Below, piece by piece: positions 20,314 through 29,942 of a stretch of DNA of 64,000 nucleotides. The notes below the pieces were generated by a model. It saw only the letters and a program-made list of their open reading frames with translations, was not told the origin of the DNA and made no database searches. The position numbers and the translations under genes are program-made. The stretch comes from Schizochytrium sp. TIO01 (taxonomy: Eukaryota > Sar > Bigyra > Thraustochytrida > Thraustochytriidae). Position 1 is the first letter of the stretch; each line of letters starts with the position of its first letter. The stretch is taken from contig SMSO01000034.1 of the NCBI GenBank assembly GCA_004764695.1, positions 3,914,501-3,978,500 of the forward strand, read 5' to 3'.

Positions 20314-21183
20314 ATGGATCGCTTGCAGAATGAGGAGGCTGCTGAGGCCAACGAAGAGGAACAGATCGAGGCTCGGCGACTTCAAAAGACAAGCCTGATT
20401 GATACCGTGAATGATGTGAAAAAGCACATTAAGAGTTTCCAAACCAACATTGAGAAGGCTGTAGAAGAGCTTGTCAAAAGCACGAAGAAGATGGTTGTCA
20501 AAAGCAAGGATGTAGACGCCGTATACGAATTGGTAATAAAAATGGAGGACAAGACCGAGGGTGCGGATGAGCGTAAAAAATTTATAGCAGACCTCGTTGC
20601 GTCCCAAGGTGAAGAGCTGAAGCGCCTAATCAAGATGCATATTCAGACTGAGGCGAAGCGTAAAGCAATTGAGGATGTTTTATCTGTGGTGCAGAATTGG
20701 AATGCTGATGATTTGAAGTCGCTACCTCCTGACGCAGAACATGAGTTACAGGAAAGGTTTGCGAAAACCGATGAAGATCCCAGCGAGGCAGATCTATTCT
20801 CAAGCAAACTTTATACTGAAAGATGGAAAAAGTCCCTGGGTGCGCTTGTGGGTGATGATGCTGACGACGATGATGTGGTAGTAGACGACAGCCTCGAGAT
20901 TGATATTCCATCGCATTGTCCTTTGACTCGAGGAGAGATGGCTGATCCACTGCGTAGTAAGGTGTGTAAGCATATCATTTCAAAGAGTGGTGTTGATCAA
21001 CTATACATCAACAAAAGGAAGAACGCCACCGTACCTTGTATCATTTGCAAGAAACCAAATCTGAAGACAGACTTTGTTTTTGATAATGAGCTTAGGGAGG
21101 CTTGGGAAGAGGCCCAAAAGAAACGTCAACGCGATAAGGAGATGAGCCAATTCGCATCTTATGGAACCCAAGCTGTTGAATAA
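20314..21183 (+). CDS. SP-RING SUMO E3 ligase, NSE2/MMS21-like
   Basis: The frame has 289 codons. Residues 1-150 are helical and charged, as in the coiled-coil arm of NSE2 that docks on SMC5. An acidic stretch (DDADDDDVVVDD, about 185) precedes a C-terminal SP-RING: CPLTRGEMADPLRSKVCKH, then CIICKK. The likely zinc ligands are C202/C218-x-H220 and C242-x2-C245. NSE2 is the SUMO ligase of the SMC5/6 complex and acts in DNA repair and chromosome segregation. The second cysteine pair is compact and lacks the common CP..GC form. The ATG has G at -3 and G at +4; AATAAA is at 21314-21319. PIAS-type ligases also carry an SP-RING, but they have SAP and PINIT domains and are larger, so NSE2 fits better. 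Confidence 0.82.
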   Translation: MDRLQNEEAAEANEEEQIEARRLQKTSLIDTVNDVKKHIKSFQTNIEKAVEELVKSTKKMVVKSKDVDAVYELVIKMEDKTEGADERKKFIADLVASQGEELKRLIKMHIQTEAKRKAIEDVLSVVQNWNADDLKSLPPDAEHELQERFAKTDEDPSEADLFSSKLYTERWKKSLGALVGDDADDDDVVVDDSLEIDIPSHCPLTRGEMADPLRSKVCKHIISKSGVDQLYINKRKNATVPCIICKKPNLKTDFVFDNELREAWEEAQKKRQRDKEMSQFASYGTQAVE

Positions 21184-21471
21184 ATTGGTCAAAGTATTCT
21201 TCAATTTTGGTCAAGTCTTTCCACATGCGAGATACTTCATTAACGGAAAGGATAACAAAAGATTTAAAGTACATAAATTACGGATTCGTTTTACCTAATT
21301 CAGTTGACATAGCAATAAACACTCGTGAAAACGAAAAATTCAATCGTTCCTCTGTATGAAGGATAATACCTGATGATGAAATTTATTCTCGAGCATTCAT
21401 CAAAGATTGCCTGGGTAATTTTTAGACCGAGCTGCGGTGTTTATCCTTTGGGCATAGTATTATCTTTTAAA

Positions 21472-22857
21472 TCATTCTTGCTTACTTCCAGATCCACTAA
21501 GTGAACCTATTTGTGTCGGCGACGAGGACCTTTGGGATGTCTCTTGGTATTCGGGCTGCAATTCTTCAATTGGGGCAGGGGCAATATATAAAGCTGACGC
21601 AATTATTGCTGCTACCAAATACATGATGGCAGAAACTTGGGCTCCTAGAAATAAACTCGCTGAGGTGGAATCTACGGCCTTAATTTCAGATAGGTTCGGT
21701 AATTTCATGGATTCGCTAGTAGCAAGCGAAGCCAACAAAAGAGGTGCAACTACGCCCATAACTCGCTGTACGCTGTCCTGGGTTCCCACCAAAATGCCGA
21801 TGAGATTAAGTTTGCGGCCCCAGGAGGTAATCATGTCCGCAATGACAAATGTAATTCCCGAGGTTCCAACCGCCACGACAGCATGGCACATGAAAAGGTG
21901 GGGGACATGGTCAGGGCCATAAAGGCGAGCTACATAAAATCGAGCAAGGCATGTTATGGCCAGAGCACTGACCAAGAGATGCCTGAGGTCCCCAAACCAT
22001 TGTGAGAGTGGTGGGATAATAAACCATAGACAAAAGGAATAAGAGATGCCGAGAAAGGTAAGCAGAGTTCCAAAAGCAGTTGAATCCATGTGAAATCGAT
22101 CTCGAGCTGCTACAGCCATCGTGGTAATATAGCTAAATTGGCCCATACAAGCGATTGCGTGGACCACTAAGACAATAAGAAGATTTGGCTCCTTTGCAGC
22201 TCTACGTAAGTGCGTCCACGATGCAAGCTTCATGTTTCGCGTGTTGAAGTCAGCTTCATGATCCTTTGTTGTTGAGGCTTTCACTGAGACTCCTGATGCA
22301 TGAGGGTCAGGGAGCACGGCCATGACTGCCATCAAATTGGTGAACGCAAATGCAAATCCAGCAGTAAAGAGCGAGGTCACAGAGTACCACTTGGATAGTA
22401 ACCCCGCTGCAGCAGGACCAAGAGCAAATCCAAGCCCAAACATAGAGCCTAAATGTGAAAGCCTCTTTTGTCGCGTTTCGTGAGAAGGAGTAACATCAGT
22501 TACAAATGAACATGCTAGCGGGAATGTGCGATTGCATTTTCGCAAAACGAAAGCAAAAAGCATGATCTCTGCATGTCTCGAGGTAAAGCCAAATAGCATC
22601 AGAGCCCAGCAGACCACGCTCATGAGCTGTGACACTATTAGTAGTCTTTTACGGCCCAGCCAATCGCTCAAAGTGCCTGCGAGAAGCCCTGCAACAGCTG
22701 CCAAGGCGTTACTCAACGCCTGCCCGTGCATCCATGCCCGTTCAGAAACTTGGCCATCAAGAACTGCAGGGAAGTAAGGGAGTGCCAAGGAGTATAACGT
22801 GACGTCGAGTGCGACGATACCCAGAAGGGCTCGCGTGATGCCCTTGCCGGCCTCCAT
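21472..22857 (-). CDS. Major facilitator superfamily transporter
   Basis: The frame has 461 codons, the usual MFS length. About 12 hydrophobic segments are visible: six before and six after a longer central loop (about 185-225). The loop between helices 2 and 3 holds the MFS signature GTLSDWLGRKRL (61-72). The first helix with LALPYFPAVL and the overall form resemble the TetA/MFSD9/MFSD10 (drug:H+ antiporter 1) group; substrate unknown. The C-terminal tail is Ser/Gly/Gln-rich and probably cytosolic. The start is the first ATG, with A at -3. The gene is convergent with the SP-RING gene, 288 bases apart; TTTATT at 21382-21387 is an AATAAA on its strand. Confidence 0.88.
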   Translation of the reverse strand: MEAGKGITRALLGIVALDVTLYSLALPYFPAVLDGQVSERAWMHGQALSNALAAVAGLLAGTLSDWLGRKRLLIVSQLMSVVCWALMLFGFTSRHAEIMLFAFVLRKCNRTFPLACSFVTDVTPSHETRQKRLSHLGSMFGLGFALGPAAAGLLSKWYSVTSLFTAGFAFAFTNLMAVMAVLPDPHASGVSVKASTTKDHEADFNTRNMKLASWTHLRRAAKEPNLLIVLVVHAIACMGQFSYITTMAVAARDRFHMDSTAFGTLLTFLGISYSFCLWFIIPPLSQWFGDLRHLLVSALAITCLARFYVARLYGPDHVPHLFMCHAVVAVGTSGITFVIADMITSWGRKLNLIGILVGTQDSVQRVMGVVAPLLLASLATSESMKLPNLSEIKAVDSTSASLFLGAQVSAIMYLVAAIIASALYIAPAPIEELQPEYQETSQRSSSPTQIGSLSGSGSKQE

Positions 22858-23908
22858 TCTTCACGGGGAACAGGTTCGCATCAGTTAGCTCCTCTCTGCC
22901 GTATATGTGTGACAAAGCCTGAGTATGTATCAATCTTTTTTTTAAAGAACTCTTTTCTTGTAACTCACGCGACAAAATGAATTTATTTCTGGCGTTTCTT
23001 TGCTCATAGATTCAACGCATCTGGCAAAGTGCTAGGCGTGGTCCAGGAAGGTCGAGGTTGGCATCATCCAATTGGTTGAGTAATGACCTTTGACAGTGAC
23101 ACTATTCACAATTTTCACCTCCAGCGTTGATACTGCAAGACTCCTTAGTGAGGATTTTGAGGGATGAATGTAATTTAGAACTCCCCATGTGGATTGCCTC
23201 AGATTGCTTTTTGCCCAGTCAGGTCTGTGAAAATGCCAATATGAGTGAGTAATAAGCTGTATCCTCAATTGCGCAGTGTCATCTACCGAACCTCTTGCTC
23301 GTCTGATTCGTTTTGCACTCTCTAGAGAGAACAACCCCATTTAACGTTTCATGCTTTCGAGATTTCCATGTCATGTCTCAGAACAATGTTCTTTGGGGCG
23401 CTCTGCTTCCTGCACAATTGCGCCGCTTAATAACGATGCCTGTAGCTCAGCTCATTTAGAACTCTGCAAGTTCTTCAACCTGATTCGCCAGTCGCGCAAA
23501 CACACGTCAGCGCCTCGCAGGAAGTAGTTATAACCCAGAAAGCAGGCATCAGGTGTCTTCGCCATCTTCTTTTGAGGAGTCTTCTTTGCAGCTCGACCGT
23601 CAGTTTCAAGTCCAAGTCATCGGCGCTGCGTACGTACGCATCCTAAAACCCAGAAATTAAGCTCCGTAAAGTCATTTACATCACTTGGGTGGGAGACGAG
23701 GCGTCTTCCAGTTTAGATCCACGCTCGTTCCCACTCTTCTCGCGCTGTGGCTGTGCCTTTCGACTCGCGCAATTAATCCCGTCTGCAGAGAGAGCAGCTG
23801 CGTCTTCCTTCTTCTTGTCACCCGCCTCCATCTCCGTTTCTGATATTGAAGAATTCGTCGCTGCGCTTTCCTTTCTTTGTGCACAATCGCGGCGCTTCTT
23901 TCTCTCAG

Positions 23909-23928
23909 TCTCTCTCTCTCTCTCTCTC
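23909..23928 (+). repeat. (TC)n microsatellite
   Basis: Alternating TC for about 10 units, within a longer pyrimidine-rich stretch that starts near 23896. Confidence 0.9.
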
Positions 23929-24504
23929 AGGTTATGTACGACCTTTGTCAACACGACTTCTGACCGCCCTCCATATTAATCAATCCCTCTCTGCGCAGTC
24001 AAAACCGATCAACCGAAGCCAGAGGCACGCCTGGCTGCCTGCCTGGCTGCTTGCCTTGGTGTCGATCTCTGCGCGCCTTCATTCATTGCTGAGGCTCCTG
24101 CCGAAGGCCTTGAGCTCCTTCGCTCTCTTCGAGGAATCTCTCTATCTTTCATAAATTGATTGTTTTTTTGTTTATCTGTTTATTTATTTATCGATTGATT
24201 GATCTATTTGTGTTCTGTTGTTCTTAATATCTTCTCTTTCATTTTCGCAATCATTTACAGTGCGTGCTACATTATTAGATTCTCCTCCGTCACGCCACCA
24301 CCACCCAGCGGGTGGCAAGAAGTCTGCCAATCAGGCTCAGCCAAGGCCTCCGTTATCTCCGCCCGAGTCGCCCTCCCTCCCAGTCCTCAGCTCCATCGTC
24401 AGAAAGCCATCGACCGCCTGATTGATTGCCCGTTCCTGACTGCATATCACACGTGCTCATAGACGAATGATCCTACGATCGTAATGTAAGAACCGACTAA
24501 CTAA

Positions 24505-24520
24505 CTAACTAATTAGTTAG
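24505..24520. repeat. 16-bp perfect palindrome in a CTAA-repeat cluster
   Basis: CTAACTAATTAGTTAG equals its own reverse complement. It joins CTAA units on the left to TTAG units, and CTAA units resume at 24521. Confidence 0.9.
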
Positions 24521-24561
24521 ACTAACTAACTAACGGCCTAGTTAAACTAAGTAGACATCAT

Positions 24562-24602
24562 CATATATATATATGTATGTATGTATGTGTGTATGTGTGT
24601 GT
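24562..24602 (+). repeat. Compound (AT)n-(GTAT)n-(GT)n microsatellite
   Basis: AT units pass into GTAT units and then GTGTAT/GTGTGT, changing motif without losing the alternating purine-pyrimidine pattern. Confidence 0.85.
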
Positions 24603-25018
24603 TTATAAATGTTTATATACATACAAACATACTGCCGAGACTTAAAGAAGAACAACACTAACTAACAACAAGCAGGCGCTCCTCACGACACAAGAGAGCA
24701 GTCCCTGGGCCTCCATGATGGCTTTGATGCCGACGATGCTGGGCTTTCGAGATGCGGTCTTTATGGGCTGAGGTCCTCTTTGTTTGTGGCTTCTCCTGTC
24801 CTGGCTTAGCGAGATCGATACCATCGCGTGCCATGAGCTGATGACGACCGTGAGTCTGGAGTGCGCGATGGCGGTCGTTACGCGAGGGCATTATGACGAA
24901 ACCAGTACGCACTCTGCTTCTCTTTATTTTATTTTTTTCTTTCATAAAACTTGATTTTTCATTGAAATAAATAACAGTTAAGGCTCCTCATCTGCTTATT
25001 TTAACAACTCTTGAAAGC

Positions 25019-25042
25019 AATTAATTAATTAATTAATTAATT
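25019..25042. repeat. (AATT)n microsatellite
   Basis: About six self-complementary AATT units, able to form a hairpin or cruciform. Confidence 0.9.
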
Positions 25043-25409
25043 GGCTTTTGTCGTTTTCTAACTCAAACTCGCAACGTTGCATTGGTTTCCCTAAACTTGC
25101 CATTCGAAGGGCTGACGTGTAGACAATTCGAGGGCGCCGATCGATGGCAGCCCTCCCTCCCACAGAGCCTCAGAGCCGGCCATTCAGCTACGCCAACGAA
25201 TGGCTCCTTCGACTGTGTCTGAGAATCCCTCCGTCCACTCCAAGTACATCGATAGGGAGGTTAGGTTCTTCAGCAGTTCTCTGTTAAAACAAACAAACCC
25301 TTCCAAGATAAAACATTCTATTAATTCCTCGCCTTTCAAGCCAATTCAAAGCCAAAGAAAGCCCTACTTGCCTACACCCGGAAATCCTCGCACAAGAACA
25401 AAGAAACCA

Positions 25410-25470
25410 GCAAAGCAACAAGGCAGCAAAGCAACAAAGCAACAAAGCAACAAAGCAACAAATAAACAAA
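25410..25470 (+). repeat. Tandem octamer array, unit GCAACAAA
   Basis: About five exact units (25427-25461) flanked by degenerate ones. The minus-strand reading gives runs of Cys/Leu/Ala that are an artefact of the repeat. Confidence 0.85.
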
Positions 25471-25962
25471 CGAAAAGGGGGAAAAGCTCGAAGGACTCAT
25501 TTCATTTCGATTTCTACTTGAAAATAACTGAGGGCTTTTAACTTTTAACGCTCGCAAAAAGTTTCTTTCTCCTCTCGGCGAGATCCTGCAAAGTGCCGTG
25601 GCAGCAAGCAAGCAAGCAATAGCAGCGGCTAAGCGCGGATAAAGCCTGGGCCAGGCTGGATCCCGCTCGCTCGCGCTTCTTTGATCTCGGCCCCACAGCC
25701 TTCTCCCCGGCTGGAAGGGACTGCGCGGCAGTATACGCACGCACAGGACGACTTCGGCCGCACCGCTTCGAAGAGAGCTCGCATCGAATGGGACGAGAGA
25801 GAGGTTACTATTTTTTATTTTCTAATTTTTTATAACTCGATCAAAATTGTTTTTCTAGTTCATTTCATAAAAGGAATTAGCAAATAAAATATGTGACTGC
25901 AATACTTACTGTTTGTTGCTGTTGGTTATCATATCATGACGATGACCTTAATTTGCAGAAGA

Positions 25963-26031
25963 CATTCATTCATTCATTCATTCATTCATTCATTCATTCA
26001 TTCATTCATTCATTCATTCGTTCGTTCGTTC
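25963..26031 (+). repeat. Compound (ATTC)n-(GTTC)n array
   Basis: About 14 ATTC units run directly into three GTTC units in the same phase. The motif changes by a single base at about 26019. Confidence 0.95.
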
Positions 26032-28118
26032 TCCTCCTTCGACCTCCTTTCTAATAATTTGATTGGTTGCTTCTGCAAAAGAACAGCCCATCATGCAAAG
26101 ACGGCTTCAAAGCCCCTCGTGAGTCGCCGCTCCACTGGAGGTGCATGTGAGGCGCTGGCGAACTCAACGCCAGTGGGGGCAGGAGGAAGGCCCCTTCTCG
26201 CTGCGGGGCTGCACCTTCTTTGAATCTGGAGAAAGAAGAGAGGAACGGGAAATACAGTCTATTAATTACGCCCTGTGAGGGAACTTGGAGAACAGAGAGC
26301 TTCAGAGGAGAGACCATCACAGATCCAAACATGCTGTCTAGAGAACTCAATCATTATTCATTCTGCTGCTTCGTAGTGCTCTTCGCAAGGCAGCGAGGCG
26401 CCAATCGTGGGCCGGCCAAGGCTCTCCATGCTCCATCCTCAGACGGTCCTCCACGCCTCACGTGGCAATCGGCAGCCTTTCATGTCGCCTAACTAGGTTG
26501 GTGCTGTCCGATCCGGCGATCTCATCAGCGGCGGTGATTTATTCGCCCAAGCGCTAAGCGAGGTTAGCCGAGTATTAGTACCTACAGATGTATATCATCC
26601 CCGTCTTTAGGAAACAGAGGGTGAGATAATTAGAAAACCGTCGCAGTGCATAGCTTTCATTAAAAGCTACCTACCTGGCGATAGTAAGAGGAAGCTGCTC
26701 CAGGATCGCGGAGACTTTATGCTTCTACATGATTATTTTATTCACGCTGTTATTATTATTGCTTTTTTTAATACAACATTTTTTTAAAATTAAGTTAGCT
26801 AAAAAAACATCATTTTAATTTTAAAACATGATCAAACTGAAGTTTGAAAAATAGGGATTTATATGATATGTAGGTATATCTGATGTATGTTTTCTTTTCT
26901 TCAATTATTATGTATGATAAGAATAATAATAGCAAATGTTCTAAAAGCATCGCAAGATATTGCGCGAAAAATGAAATAGTGCGCGAGAGTGCGAACGTCT
27001 TCAAGGGTTGATCAGCTTTAAGCGAAAGAAGCTCTCGAAGGCCGACCGTCCATGCGTGAATCTTTCCTCATGGCCACGCTGCCTATTACAAGCAAGCCAG
27101 TACCGACAGAAAAGCATGCGCTGATATTTTTCCCAATCAGCCATCCGAAACACTTCAGTCACGTCTAATCTTTGTCCTCCCGAAGCTCAGAGAACGAGAG
27201 AGAGAGCCGCTAACCCGCTCCACAGCGCCCCTCACATATTACCCCCGCAGCGGAGGGTTCCACCTCCACAGTCCTCATCACTCTGCCCTCTTTCAGTGTG
27301 CTGGCGAACCTAATATAAGGAACCCTGCAAAGGGGACTTAAACGAAATGTCTGCACGGGCTGCTGCTCAGTGACAGTTAGCTCGGCTGTTGCAAATCTAG
27401 CACTTCGCACTTCGAACAGTTGAACTTGTAATATTAGGACCGCTGGGCCTGCTGCCTGTACCTACAACGGACTCGTTTCGTCTCTCCTCAGCTCCTTCGT
27501 AGTGGCGGTTCAACCTCTTCAAGTTGCTGTTCGTTCTCAAGTTATGTATCAACTTGCTTGCTTCAACCTCTTCTCGTGGTGCAGTTCTTGCTTGCACTGA
27601 GTGAAACCTTCTTCGTGGGACCTGGCGCTTTTGGTCTCTAGATCTTACTTGGCCAGATCGACTTGGAGATCTCGAGCTACACCCGCTCACGCCGGGTATC
27701 TTTCGAATTTTGCACAGCACGCGTGGGTCATAATGAGCAGAAATGCGTGCTTATTTGTCGCGTGAAGAGTCTCTCATCGTAGACTGCTGAAGGAATCGAC
27801 GTTTTGGCCATCAGCTCGGCAACTCGTCATCCATCGACCGATCTTGGACCCCAGAACCTCTCGATGAGCCAGGTAAAATCGACAGGTACCCATAAATGTA
27901 TCAATTAGGTTTAGCTGTACTTTGCATCGGTGGATCGAGGCCAATGATTGCCCCAGTCGTCCACCCGTCACCCTTAAACGAGGAGTAAACAGACGACAAA
28001 CCAGTTCCGAAAGGATGAGCTTTTAGTTGGCGAACCATCGAATCAACGAACAATGAATTGTATGTCAATCAATGGCGGTTATCCACCAAGGATCGATCTG
28101 CCAGCTTGTGGTCTTATC

Positions 28119-28150
28119 GTGTGAGTGAGTGAGTGAGTGAGTGAGTGAGT
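28119..28150 (+). repeat. (GTGA)n microsatellite
   Basis: About eight uninterrupted GTGA units. Confidence 0.95.
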
Positions 28151-28772
28151 CGCCATTGGTTTCCTTGGAGCCTGTATACCGGACTTCGCCAGAGCCCCAG
28201 CAAGCGGAGTCAGCGTATTGTATTTGTTTGCTTGAGAACGTCACAATGGCGTGTTTTATTCACCTCGATCTGATCGTTTTGGATCAAGCTTTCCAAGAGA
28301 GCAACGGCAGATCATCATATTCCGCGAAAGACCTTAGAGAGCTAGCAGTATATAGCCTCCTCTAGAGAAGAAACGGAAACTTGGCCTCAGTGGGGCTTGT
28401 GAGGGGATGCCGTGTACATGCCAGATGTCAACTTTCACAAAATTAATTAATTAATTAGTTTAAACATTATATATATATAATTTTACTTTTGATGGCAAAA
28501 ATAACCAATTAATTTAAAATAAACACTGACAGGCGGATAAAGATTATAGAGCATAGAGAATAAAGAAGAGGGCCTGAGGGAGGGGCTACGAATACCTACC
28601 AAGGCCGCATGCAGACTGGAAATCAATGACGATGTCATCCCGGTGGCCGATTTGGCTCAAGAGGGAGCGTCCCCAACCAATTCTTCACGCAAGCAAGCCC
28701 TCGCCCCTTCAAGACAGCGATGGGCTTCCTCTGTTGATTCGTCCTGTCCTTCAAGATGACTTGCCTGGTTTC

Positions 28773-28794
28773 TAGCTAGCTAGCTAGCTAGCTC
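28773..28794. repeat. (CTAG)n microsatellite
   Basis: About five self-complementary CTAG units. Shorter GCTAGCTAGC clusters recur at 37887-37899, 48691-48715, 51329-51343 and 56861-56878. Confidence 0.9.
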
Positions 28795-29174
28795 TAGAGA
28801 TCTCTCTCTGTAGGAAAGCACTCTTTTTACTTTGAAAGGAAAGGAAAAACAAAAGCAAAAGCAGAACATAACTTCTCAAAGAGAGAATGAAAGTAAATGT
28901 TGCACTCTGATTGTGGGAATAAATGGGAACTACGTGTGGAGAGAGCAGGCGAATAAAGTGAAGAAGCCGTGGCGGGGAATGCTTTGGACTCAAATGATCT
29001 GCTCCAAACCGAATTTGCACACCGCCTCCTCCTCCCGTTTCCAGGACGAAGCCATCACACAGATAAGTTTAACCAGCGAAAAGGAATTAGCTGGGCAATG
29101 GAAGCCTCGATTGAACGAGTTTAGAGGATGAGGGTTGAGTTAGTTTTTTGATTAAACGAAAACTCACCAACTTG

Positions 29175-29177
<3 letters not shown>

Positions 29178-29210
<33 letters not shown>
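29178..29210 (+). repeat. 33-base T homopolymer
   Basis: Unbroken run of T about 730 bases upstream of the OvoA start. Its true length is uncertain because long homopolymers are often misread. No AATAAA precedes it on the minus strand, so it is not an obvious retrocopy tail. Confidence 0.9.
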
Positions 29211-29215
<5 letters not shown>

Positions 29216-29942
29216 CAATAAAGAAAAATGATTATAAAAGGTAGAAAGAAAGATTGTGGCGGTGAAAAGAAGTTATCGCGTAGTGTAGTCTCTAGAAAGC
29301 AGTAGAAGACACTTCGTTTGTTTCTTGTCTTCGGGGTTTTCTCTATGTTTGTCTGCGGATACGAAAAGTCAGAAACTCACTCGTTTTCACCCTCTCGCTA
29401 TTTTTCATTTTTTTATTCTTTAAAAAGGAAGAAACTAAGCCCAGTGAATTTAAAATCATCCATGCAAACAACAACTCTTGTGATCGAAGAGCAGCAAATC
29501 CCTAATTGGGAACAGAAGCTTGGCCATTCGCCTGCTTGCCTGCTTGCTTGCGTAGAAGCAAAGCCTAAGCTTTGGTCTGAGGACCATCAAGAAGAAGCCT
29601 TGCCTAAGGAGATAAACTTCGTCGTAGACGCGGCAGTCCTCCTGTGGACTTGCCTCCTCTGCGGTCAAGTATAACTTGCCGCATGCGGAGCGAAGCTAGC
29701 GAGCACGCGAAAGAAGGCAGCTCGCTAGAGTTCGGCTATCGATAATAAGTGAAAGGTCTCGGCGACCTTCTGCAATTTACGAATCTGTGAAGAAGAGTTC
29801 TCGAGCTTTTGTTGCAAAACCAAGGAGGAAAAAAGTATATAGTCTCGACTCCAGAACTGGAATTGGGAGCAACTCTTTGAGGAAATCTGCGACTTGCACT
29901 TGACAAAGGAAAAGACAGCTTTGCCAAAACCAGCTCGCCAAC

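Larger units (their letters stand above)
22858..29942. other. Gene-free region of about 7 kb rich in simple repeats
   Basis: This lies between the divergent MFS and OvoA genes. I found no frame with a recognisable domain. The sequence holds (TC)n, (CTAG)n, (ATTC)n, (GTGA)n, (AATT)n and a 33-base T run, each listed separately, plus an octamer array. The first 600 bases look like ordinary 5' flank of the MFS gene; repeat density rises after about 23.6 kb. Confidence 0.6.

Noticed and set aside
25410-25470. Considered a CRISPR-like or regularly spaced array
   Set aside because: It is an 8-bp pure tandem repeat without spacers. No array in the window has repeat-spacer structure.
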